From CAZXCK01 sp964639225 (GTDB taxonomy: Bacteria; Chloroflexota; Anaerolineae; Aggregatilineales; Phototrophicaceae), in contig CAZXCK010000042.1 in NCBI GenBank assembly GCA_964639225.1, positions 1 to 28,955 on the forward strand: a DNA stretch of 28,955 nt, in the 5' to 3' direction. The notes under the pieces are model-generated. The model saw nothing but the letters and a program-made list of their open reading frames with translations. It was not told the DNA's origin and searched no databases. The position numbers were made by a program, and so were the translations under genes. Of this stretch, positions 22,656 to 28,955 are shown in pieces (positions within the stretch are counted from its first letter, which is position 1; each line of letters opens with the position of its first letter).

Positions 22656-23258
22656 CTAATTTGATTCAGCGAGTAATGGTGGTGTGCGGAAACGAAACGC
22701 GTGACACTCCGAGCAGAGCAGCGTCGACTCGCGGTGTATCCGGTGACAACTGTGACATTCGAGATCGTCATAGTGCGGCGGCTGGTGCGGGTTGGCCTCG
22801 TGGAAAAACGCCTGCGGGTCGCTGATGCCCAGATCTGTCGTCCGCAGCCGAATCTGCTCATAACTGCCGTGTTCGTGACACTCGAAACACGTATCCATCG
22901 AGTAGTTCACCCGAGTGAACGGCGTCTCGAAGTCACCACTCAGCTCGGTGACCAGCTCGTGAAGCTGCTGCTCGAATGTGTGCTGATGGCAATCCACGCA
23001 GGTAATGTCCCGAAATTGGTGGTGCTGCGCCAGCATACCATCAGTTTCCATACTTTCGACATAGGTCTGCATGGAGTGGCAGTTGGTGCAGGAATCCGCT
23101 GTTGGGTTACCAACCCGGAAGTCCCAGTAATGCCCCCAAACGGCAATCGCGCCGACCAGGCCGGTCAGGACCAGGATCAGGACAAGCGATCCAATGACCT
23201 TAATGATGCGCCTGAAGACTCGAGCAACTCTACCCTTGCGGGATACGTTTTCTGGCAT
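22656..23258 (-). CDS. NapC/NrfH-like pentahaem cytochrome c
   Basis: A 200-residue protein with one N-terminal membrane anchor (about 20-42) and five CxxCH motifs (Cys57, 87, 124, 168, 182). NapC/NrfH/CymA quinol dehydrogenases have the same anchor-plus-haem design, usually with four haems; here there is one extra. It should pass electrons between the quinone pool and exported partners, most directly the flavoprotein encoded 28 bases downstream. The ATG at 23258 has AGGTGG about 9 bases upstream and follows an open stretch with an alternative upstream start (23297) that lacks support. It is the first gene of the respiratory cluster. Confidence 0.88.
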   Translation of the reverse strand: MPENVSRKGRVARVFRRIIKVIGSLVLILVLTGLVGAIAVWGHYWDFRVGNPTADSCTNCHSMQTYVESMETDGMLAQHHQFRDITCVDCHQHTFEQQLHELVTELSGDFETPFTRVNYSMDTCFECHEHGSYEQIRLRTTDLGISDPQAFFHEANPHQPPHYDDLECHSCHRIHRESTLLCSECHAFRFRTPPLLAESN

Positions 23259-23298
23259 AATTCGGGCCACCTCGTCAGGATGATGACTGCACAGCAAT

Positions 23299-23316
23299 CG
23301 CCTGTGCTTACAGGCG
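23299..23316. promoter_or_regulatory. Palindrome upstream of the respiratory cluster
   Basis: CGCCTGT and ACAGGCG are exact complements separated by GCTT, an 18-base element 41 bases before the pentahaem ATG. An AT-rich AATAATGTAAATG stretch lies just upstream on the minus strand and may hold the -10. It is a candidate operator for the cluster, or an RNA hairpin. Confidence 0.5.
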
Positions 23317-23418
23317 TCACATTTACATTATTCCCGGTTTGGGTGGTGGCTGTCTGTCAGGAATGAGATGATTCCTGTGTCGGGATTTTCACCACAGGGC
23401 GCGGAACAACCCCGCTGG

Positions 23419-23689
23419 CTGGCAGGTGTACCTGATGAGGTGATTATGGAAGACTACGCCATATCGAACGCGTTATTACAGCCTCTGATGAGTGAGTTTC
23501 GCTTACGAGCTATGGAAAGAGGCATTGACAGCGCGAACTATTAAGAATCTGTTACACTCAAAGCCAGCGACCATGCATCACATGCTTTCGCACCTGCCTG
23601 TGCAGTACGGCGGCGCAGCATCCTATCTCCGCATGATCGGCTTGTCTAATACCCACGTTGAGCGGTTACGCGATAAACTGATTGAATGA
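23419..23689 (+). pseudogene. Frameshifted C-terminal remnant of a protein-tyrosine-phosphatase-like gene
   Basis: One frame reads LAGVPDEVIMEDYAISNALL then PLMSEFRLRAMERGIDSA and stops at TAA 23542-23544. The +1 frame continues with TMHHMLSHL, then YGGAASYLRMIGL and VERLRDKLIE and stops at 23689. Joined, they match the C-terminal third of Y_phosphatase3-type bacterial tyrosine phosphatases (GVP..., YxLSN, YGS-x-YL, ERLRxxL). The catalytic CxxGKDRTG loop is not found upstream. Both a frameshift near 23535 and a 5' truncation are present, so the gene is dead. No other gene is seen in 23317-23709. Confidence 0.6.
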
Positions 23690-23709
23690 CACAGGAGCAA
23701 CCGTACTCA

Positions 23710-24981
23710 TCAGAACCGCCGCGCTTCGATGATGCCCACCGGGTTGTAACTGTGCCCTGGGAACACATGCGCCAGATCGGTGCGTGGCGTACGTCTGGAA
23801 AGGATATCGCCCAACACGTCCCGGTAGTCGGTGGTGATTTCCAGGTCGCCGTTCGCCAGGAAGTCCGGATTCAAGCCGGGCCAGATGGCATGAACCGGAG
23901 CGCCGGTGATACCCTCGTTCATCACCAGCATGACGCCGCCGTGCCCATGATCAGTGCCGCCCGCGCCATTTTCCTGCACGCGACGCCCGAACTCCGACAT
24001 GGTGACCACCGTGACGCGCGACATCTCATCCAGCAGATCATCGTGGAAGGCGCGCAGGTTTTCGGCCAACTCCACTGCCAGACCGGGGAAGATGCCCACA
24101 CCCTGATGGATCGTGATACCCTGCGCGATGTGCGTGTCAAAATTGCCCAGGTCGATGCACGCCACTTCCAGCCCGACCCCGGCTTTGATGAGCGCGGCGG
24201 TCTGCTTAAGGGCGCGTCCAAAGTGCGTCTCGCTGTAGACCGCGCCACGCTCCGGCTGATAGCGATCGACACTGATCTGCTCCACAGTTGCCAGCGCATC
24301 CAGCGTAGCCTGGGCTGCCGCTTCCAGCGGGCTGTCGTTGTCGTGATACAGATTGTGCAAGATGGTCATGAACTGCTGCGTGCGGGTGTCGTCGCCGCTC
24401 AGGTGGTAATCTGTGATCGAGCGGAAGGCGTTGGCAGAGGCGTAACCGCGCAGGCTGGTTTGCAGGCTTTCCTCCCAGCCGATGACCCGCAGCGGCGAAT
24501 CTTCAGCCGATCCGGTCACGGTCAGATGCCGACCCAGCCAGCCAGAACTCGCGCCGCCTTCGCTTCCTGCCCCACGCTCGATCAAATCCATGGCCTCAAA
24601 GTGGCTGCGCGAAGTGTGAGGCGCGCCAACGGCATGGATAGCCTTAAGATGCCCGGCGGTGAACAGTTCGTGCAGCGCGCTCATATCCGGGTTGAGGCCG
24701 AAGAAGTCATCCAGTTGCAGCACGCGATCCTCCGAACGGCTGTCAGGCCGGGCGATGGCAAGCCGGGGCCGCGCCTGATAGTAGGCGTCATCGCCAAAAG
24801 GGACGATCATGTTGAGCGCATCTGCGCCGCCGCGCAGGAAGATGCAGACGATCACATCGCCCGCAACACCACTTTGGGCGAAGGCCACGCGCGGCATCCA
24901 GGCGGGCCATGCACTGTGCAGCGCCACGCCGGAGGCAGCCACCGCTGCCATCTTCATAAAACTGCGTCGTGATTGTGTCAT
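23710..24981 (-). CDS. DUF1501 family protein, Tat-exported
   Basis: A 423-residue protein with a twin-arginine signal (SRRSFMKMAAVAASG). The body matches DUF1501, a secreted family with an alkaline-phosphatase/sulfatase-like fold: IVCIFLRGGADALNMIVPF near the N terminus, HTSRSHFEAMD in the middle, and TMSEFGRR followed by GTDHGHGG towards the C terminus. The biochemical role is not established. AAAGGG lies 7 bases before the ATG; the open frame continuing upstream to 25305 is a shadow of the neighbouring gene. It begins 14 bases after the DUF1800 gene, the usual partner of this family. Confidence 0.9.
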   Translation of the reverse strand: MTQSRRSFMKMAAVAASGVALHSAWPAWMPRVAFAQSGVAGDVIVCIFLRGGADALNMIVPFGDDAYYQARPRLAIARPDSRSEDRVLQLDDFFGLNPDMSALHELFTAGHLKAIHAVGAPHTSRSHFEAMDLIERGAGSEGGASSGWLGRHLTVTGSAEDSPLRVIGWEESLQTSLRGYASANAFRSITDYHLSGDDTRTQQFMTILHNLYHDNDSPLEAAAQATLDALATVEQISVDRYQPERGAVYSETHFGRALKQTAALIKAGVGLEVACIDLGNFDTHIAQGITIHQGVGIFPGLAVELAENLRAFHDDLLDEMSRVTVVTMSEFGRRVQENGAGGTDHGHGGVMLVMNEGITGAPVHAIWPGLNPDFLANGDLEITTDYRDVLGDILSRRTPRTDLAHVFPGHSYNPVGIIEARRF

Positions 24982-24995
24982 ATTCCTGCCCTTTC

Positions 24996-26456
24996 TTATC
25001 GCCATTGAAACGCCGGACTGGCTGCCAGCAGACCAAGCACCGCCGGGAAGTCGTTCTCCTGCTGTATGAAGTCCGCGAGCTGATGGGTCTGCTCCAGCGC
25101 ATAACTGCCCCCCAGCAGATGCCGCGCCAGACTCGAAAAGATCGCGTGTTCTTCGGCCTGCCCGGTGGCGTCTTTCAGGTCGTCCAGGTTGACCTGAAGG
25201 CCAGGAATGGCATTGTCGAAAAAATCCAGGCCAAAATTCCAGCGGTGCAGCAGGTTTCCGTTCCAGTCGGCTGCTGTGTCTGGGTAGCCGTCGGGCATGG
25301 GCCAACTGAAGGGCCGGTGCGCCATCCTGTCCAGCCGGTTGATGACCTCAACGCTGCCATCATAACGGGCATTTGTCAGTCGCATCAGCGACACGACCAG
25401 TTCAAATGGTCGCCTGAGCTTGGGTGGAGCCGCGTCAAATCCGGGATGATTCAGGAGCGCCCGGCACACCGCCCGCAGGTCCCCGTTTGTTGCGCGCCAG
25501 GCATCAGCACAGGCGTCGACAATGGCCTGTGGCGGGTCATCGGCGACAAAGCGCCGCACCAGTTTAGTGCTTATATGGCGCGCCGTACTGGGATGCGCGA
25601 TCAGGATTTCCAGCACACGATCGCCTTCTGCCTTTGGGTTGTCGGATCGGATGATCTCGCCAAGTACGCGCTTTTCGCCGGGTGCGTGCCATTCGGGGAC
25701 GAACGCAAATGACCCCCGCGCGGTCATCGTCCAGCCAGAAAAACAACGCGCCACTTCCCGGATGTCGTCCTCGGTGTAACCGCCGTCGACGCCCAGCGTA
25801 TGGAGTTCCATGATTTCGCGGGCATAGTTCTCGTTCAGGCTGCCAGACCTGTTTTCGACGTTGTCCAGGTAATAGAGCATGGCCGGGCTGTGCGCAGACG
25901 CCTTGAGCAGGTCGCCAAACCTGCCCAGGGCATGTGGACGGATCACTTCTCGGTCGTCAACCGTCTTGAGCGACGATGTATCGGACTTGAAGTGGTAGAT
26001 GTTGAAGTGATCTGACCAGAAGTTGACCATGACCTCATAGAGCTGCCGCTGCGAATAGACCGCCCGCAGCAGCGTCATCGCCGCCAACTCATCGCGCACG
26101 TGCCGCCGGTTAGCTGTGCCATTGAAACCGAGCAGGTCAGCAGGTTTCATGCGCAGCGTATCGTAACGACGCAGGCGCAGCGCCACCGCGTCATCATTGA
26201 TGCTTTCGTAATCCAGTTGCGCTTCGATCCAGGCGGTTCGCCCGACGGCTTCCACTTCCGCTATCTGACCGGGACGCGGCCCGAAAGCGGCGCGATTGAG
26301 CAGATGGGCGATGGGGTGTCTGCCTGTTGTATCCGGCGGGTTGAGCGCCGCTGGCATCGCGGGCTGGGTGTGCCGGTCGATGACCTGGCTGCAACCCGTC
26401 GCGCTGGTTGCCAGCAGCGCCAGTTTGATAAAATGACGTCGGGAAAGCGTGTTCAT
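24996..26456 (-). CDS. DUF1800 family Tat lipoprotein
   Basis: A 486-residue DUF1800 protein. The N terminus combines a twin-arginine motif (SRRHFIKLALL) with a lipobox-like ATGC, so it is predicted to be a Tat-exported lipoprotein. Family marks include HLLNRAAFGPRPGQI near the start, MVNFWSDHFNIY, NENYAREIMELHTLGVDGGY and the following EVARCFSGW. The function is unknown; DUF1800 and DUF1501 genes commonly occur side by side, which suggests a shared extracytoplasmic complex. GAGG lies 7 bases before the ATG, and the start overlaps the stop of the membrane protein gene as ATGA. Confidence 0.92.
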   Translation of the reverse strand: MNTLSRRHFIKLALLATSATGCSQVIDRHTQPAMPAALNPPDTTGRHPIAHLLNRAAFGPRPGQIAEVEAVGRTAWIEAQLDYESINDDAVALRLRRYDTLRMKPADLLGFNGTANRRHVRDELAAMTLLRAVYSQRQLYEVMVNFWSDHFNIYHFKSDTSSLKTVDDREVIRPHALGRFGDLLKASAHSPAMLYYLDNVENRSGSLNENYAREIMELHTLGVDGGYTEDDIREVARCFSGWTMTARGSFAFVPEWHAPGEKRVLGEIIRSDNPKAEGDRVLEILIAHPSTARHISTKLVRRFVADDPPQAIVDACADAWRATNGDLRAVCRALLNHPGFDAAPPKLRRPFELVVSLMRLTNARYDGSVEVINRLDRMAHRPFSWPMPDGYPDTAADWNGNLLHRWNFGLDFFDNAIPGLQVNLDDLKDATGQAEEHAIFSSLARHLLGGSYALEQTHQLADFIQQENDFPAVLGLLAASPAFQWR

Positions 26457-26944
26457 GCTGCCGCCTCGACAGCAGGTTTGCGCCCGATGAGGGTCGCGCC
26501 AATGCCCATCACAAAGGACAGGGGCAAAATCACCAGCCAGCCCACCAGCGGGAAGGCGACAGCGAACGACAGCACACTGGCTCCGACCAGCGTTTCCGTC
26601 ATACTGGACCTCGGCTCATCTGCCATCAGGCCCAACCGCCCGCCCAGCATACGGGCGAAGGCCGCCATCCCGGTGAAGCCCCACGTCAGCAAAAACAGGT
26701 AGATCAGCACGCCCATCAGTTGAAAAATGCTGCCCATCGAGATCAGCAACGAAGCCGGAAGCGCTATCACAATGACAGCTATCACGCCCACCAGCAGCGG
26801 ACGAATGATGCCCTGTTGCAGGCAGTTCGCCGCTCTGGAAGTTGCGCGGTTCATCAGCAGGCTGAGGGCTACCAGCAGCGCGGGCAGCGCCAGCATCGTC
26901 CCGGCCAGACAACCTACGATTGTGATTGAGTCTCCAATGCCCAT
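26453..26944 (-). CDS. Four-helix membrane protein of unknown function
   Basis: A 163-residue protein with four hydrophobic segments (about residues 6-30, 45-65, 68-95, 120-150). The family is not recognised. The ATG at 26944 is chosen because GGAGG lies 8 bases upstream; an ATG at 26959 has no ribosome binding site. It overlaps the DUF1800 start by 4 bases and is the first gene of that operon, so it may form or insert the membrane part of a DUF1800/DUF1501 system. Confidence 0.8.
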   Translation of the reverse strand: MGIGDSITIVGCLAGTMLALPALLVALSLLMNRATSRAANCLQQGIIRPLLVGVIAVIVIALPASLLISMGSIFQLMGVLIYLFLLTWGFTGMAAFARMLGGRLGLMADEPRSSMTETLVGASVLSFAVAFPLVGWLVILPLSFVMGIGATLIGRKPAVEAAA

Positions 26945-26979
26945 GTCCGAGTCCTCCATGTTGACCGATTTCTTTACAG

Positions 26980-26992
26980 CCTATCCGATAGG
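26980..26992. promoter_or_regulatory. Palindrome in the divergent intergenic region
   Basis: CCTATCCGATAGG is a perfect 13-bp palindrome with a central base, 36 bases upstream of the membrane protein ATG and 110 bases upstream of the kinase ATG. It is a candidate operator for either direction. Confidence 0.45.
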
Positions 26993-27083
26993 TAGTCGTG
27001 GCCGAAGTGTGGCCGGTCAGCAGTTCAGGTGATTCCAGTCATGGTCAGACGTGACAGCGCTCACACCAGGCAGGCGCAGCCTG

Positions 27084-27092
27084 TGCTATGAT
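27084..27092 (+). promoter_or_regulatory. Extended -10 promoter of the second two-component pair
   Basis: TGCTATGAT is an extended -10 (TGn plus TATGAT). The ATG at 27102 begins 10 bases after it, where transcription would be expected to start, and no ribosome binding site precedes that ATG, so the message is probably leaderless. Confidence 0.55.
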
Positions 27093-27101
27093 GATGTTGC
27101 G

Positions 27102-28346
27102 ATGAACGATCTTGTTGAAACGGGCCTGCTAACCACTTTCAGACGCTTTATTGTCGTCGTCTGGCTGCTGCTGTCGCTGACGGTCTGTAGTGCGGTCAGC
27201 GAGCCTCAACCCGTCCCCAATTACTTCGCCGTGTTTAGCTGGGTCTTCGCCAGCCTTTTGCTGGTTTATCTGTCGTGGCCGTGGCTGCGCCGCAGGTTGG
27301 GCAGAGCGCATCTGCCCGTTGCGCTGGTACTGGTGTCGGTTGTGCCGGTATGCGCTCATGCCGCTGCCATCTTCCTTAATCTGGCACATGGACTGTCCGC
27401 AGAAGAAGCGCTGATTGAACCTGGCAGCCTGTTCCTGTGGCTGGTACTGCCGCTGCTGCTGGTCAGCCTGCAATACCGGATGCAGGCCATGCTGCTGTTC
27501 ACCTTTGGCACCGCCCTGCTGATCGTGCTGGTGGCAATTCCTAACGCTGTGCTTGGCGGTCCGCCGGTGCGCATCGCGATTGAACACGCCATCACTCAGA
27601 TTGTCCTGTTTACCGTTGTCGGTTATGTCGTCGTGCGAATTGCGCGGGCGCAGCGCGAACAGCGCAACCTGTTACAGCGCCAGAACACCGAGCTGGCGCA
27701 CTACGCCACCTCCCTGGAAATGCTGGCGATCAGCCGGGAGCGCAACCGCATGGCGCGCGAGCTTCACGATACGCTGGCACATACACTGAGCGCGGTCAAC
27801 GTGCAGCTCAAGGCGCTGGAGGTGGTGCTGGATTATGATACAAACGCCGCAAAGAAGCTGGCGGTGGAGACTCAGGCACTCACGCGCGATGGCCTGAACG
27901 AGGCGCGCCGCGCTCTGCACGCCCTGCGCGCCAGCCCCATTGATGCCTTCGGCTGTGTACTGGCAATTGAAAACATGGCGCAGTCCAGAGCGGAGCAGGC
28001 CGGGCTTGAACTCAGGCTGGATTTGCCTGTACAGATCACCGGGATCAGCCTCGACGTGGAGCAGAACCTGTATCGCATTGTAGAGGAAGCCATCAACAAC
28101 GTGATTCGACACGCAAAGGCCAAGACCCTGTCCATTGTCCTGTATCAGGCGGAGGATGGCGGGGTGGAACTGACCATTTCGGACGACGGCAAAGGCTTCA
28201 ATCCCAGGCGCGTCGACGCGAAGCAGCATTACGGCATCACCGGCATGTACGAACGGGCGCTGCTGTGCGGGGGTGATCTGAAAATCGAGTCGCAGCCTGG
28301 CGCGGGCACGACCCTCAACCTGAAGATCGAGAGGAAGGCGACATGA
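27102..28346 (+). CDS. Six-helix membrane histidine kinase (HisKA_3, NarX/DesK type)
   Basis: A 414-residue sensor kinase. Six hydrophobic helices occupy about residues 15-180 with no large external domain, like DesK-type membrane sensors. A coiled coil (180-210) leads to the phosphotransfer helix with His222 in ARELHDTLAHTLS. The ATPase domain has EAINNVIRHAKA, ISDDGKGFN and GITGMYERA. An open frame extends upstream to a GTG at 27051, but the promoter position favours 27102. Its stop overlaps the response regulator start as ATGA, making the pair translationally coupled. Confidence 0.9.
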   Translation: MNDLVETGLLTTFRRFIVVVWLLLSLTVCSAVSEPQPVPNYFAVFSWVFASLLLVYLSWPWLRRRLGRAHLPVALVLVSVVPVCAHAAAIFLNLAHGLSAEEALIEPGSLFLWLVLPLLLVSLQYRMQAMLLFTFGTALLIVLVAIPNAVLGGPPVRIAIEHAITQIVLFTVVGYVVVRIARAQREQRNLLQRQNTELAHYATSLEMLAISRERNRMARELHDTLAHTLSAVNVQLKALEVVLDYDTNAAKKLAVETQALTRDGLNEARRALHALRASPIDAFGCVLAIENMAQSRAEQAGLELRLDLPVQITGISLDVEQNLYRIVEEAINNVIRHAKAKTLSIVLYQAEDGGVELTISDDGKGFNPRRVDAKQHYGITGMYERALLCGGDLKIESQPGAGTTLNLKIERKAT

Positions 28347-28955
28347 TACGTGTACTGGTGGTAGATGACCAGATTGTGGTATGCGAGGGGCTGCGCGTGG
28401 TGCTCAACAACAGCCCGCATATCAGCGTTGTGGATGTGGCGCACAACGGCGCGGAAGCCATCGAGAAGGTGGCACAGCTCAGCCCTGACCTGGTGCTCAT
28501 GGACCTGAAGATGCCGGAGATGAACGGCATCCAGGCCACGCGCATCATCACTGCGCGTCACCCGGAAATCCCGGTGCTGGTGCTCACAACCTATGATGAT
28601 GACGAGTGGATCCTTGAGGCCGTGCGTGCCGGGGCGAAGGGCTACTTACTCAAGGATACGGATCGAAACGACCTGGTGGCGGCAATCGAAGGCACCATCG
28701 CGGGCAAGACACACATCGATCCGGTGATTGCCGAAAAGCTGTTTACGTTCATTCGCGTGGGGGAACCGCTGAATCGGGAAATCGTGAGCACGCTGAGTGA
28801 ACGTGAACTGCGGGTGCTGCAACTGCTGGCGAATGGCCTGACCAATGCTGCCATTGCCGACCGGCTGCATCTGGCAGAGGGCACGGTGCGCAATCATGTT
28901 AGCAACATTCTGGCCAAGCTCGGCCTGACGGATCGGGCGCAGGCGACAGCCTTTG
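28343..28955 (+). CDS. NarL-type response regulator, 3' truncated by the window edge
   Basis: 204 codons are visible. The receiver domain (1-120) has Asp8/Asp9, phosphoacceptor Asp54 (VLMDLKMPEM) and Lys105 in GYLLKDTD. The LuxR/NarL helix-turn-helix is LSERELRVLQLLANGLTNAA followed by TVRNHVSNILAKLGL. The frame runs off the end without a stop; only about 10 residues are likely missing. AGGAAGG precedes the ATG, which overlaps the kinase stop. It is the cognate regulator of the six-helix kinase. Confidence 0.93.
   Translation, partial: MIRVLVVDDQIVVCEGLRVVLNNSPHISVVDVAHNGAEAIEKVAQLSPDLVLMDLKMPEMNGIQATRIITARHPEIPVLVLTTYDDDEWILEAVRAGAKGYLLKDTDRNDLVAAIEGTIAGKTHIDPVIAEKLFTFIRVGEPLNREIVSTLSERELRVLQLLANGLTNAAIADRLHLAEGTVRNHVSNILAKLGLTDRAQATAF

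Noticed and set aside
21017..22825. 602-residue plus-strand open frame
   Set aside because: It is antisense to the Tat flavoprotein, whose motifs and signal peptide are unmistakable; the plus-strand translation has no recognisable domain and is Arg/His-rich as shadows are.
24982..25305. N-terminal extension of the DUF1501 frame
   Set aside because: It overlaps the DUF1800 gene in another frame, while the ATG at 24981 has a good ribosome binding site and starts the Tat signal.

Overview
The window looks like part of a bacterial chromosome of moderately high GC. The best guess is a Chloroflexota (Anaerolineae-like) genome. The grounds are gene content only: a DUF1501/DUF1800 pair, a large Ser/Thr kinase fused to a STAND ATPase, several NarL-type two-component pairs, a ScyD/ScyE-type propeller, Tat-exported oxidoreductases and multihaem cytochromes. 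No rRNA, tRNA or CRISPR was seen. Both edges cut a gene: a GH2 glycosidase at the left and a NarL-type response regulator at the right.

Layout. 1-3.7 kb (+): GH2 glycosidase, SAM methyltransferase, Tat-exported FAD amine oxidase. 3.8-5.7 kb (-): an Ntn-hydrolase-like gene translationally coupled to a MerR regulator, behind a promoter with the 19-bp spacer typical of MerR control. 5.8-8.0 kb (+): a TetR regulator, a membrane protein and an NmrA-like NAD(P)-binding protein, with two matching TetR-type operators. 8.0-8.4 kb: remnant of an exported beta-propeller protein. 8.4-11.7 kb (-): kinase-STAND regulator with a perfect inverted repeat over its start region. 11.8-13.4 kb (-): ScyD/ScyE-like protein and a cytochrome c lipoprotein behind a strong palindrome. 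13.6-14.8 kb: GAF-LuxR regulator and a transposase remnant.

14.9-23.3 kb (-) is the most interesting part. In transcription order it reads: pentahaem NapC/NrfH-like cytochrome, Tat-exported KstD-like flavoprotein, nine-haem membrane-anchored cytochrome, cytochrome b561 with a C-terminal haem c domain, NarX-like sensor kinase, and finally a single open frame joining a complete NarL-type response regulator to a complete cytoplasmic homologue of the exported flavoprotein. I read this as a self-regulated respiratory or redox module. The exported flavoprotein would exchange electrons with the quinone pool through the cytochromes. The transcription factor would carry a flavoprotein domain able to report on the same substrate or on flavin redox state. 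That model is inference; the gene order and the fusion are read directly.

23.3-23.7 kb: remnant of a protein-tyrosine-phosphatase-like gene with a frameshift. 23.7-26.9 kb (-): membrane protein, DUF1800 protein and DUF1501 protein as an operon. 27.1-29.0 kb (+): a second NarX/NarL-type pair whose kinase gene has an extended -10 so close to the ATG that the transcript is probably leaderless.
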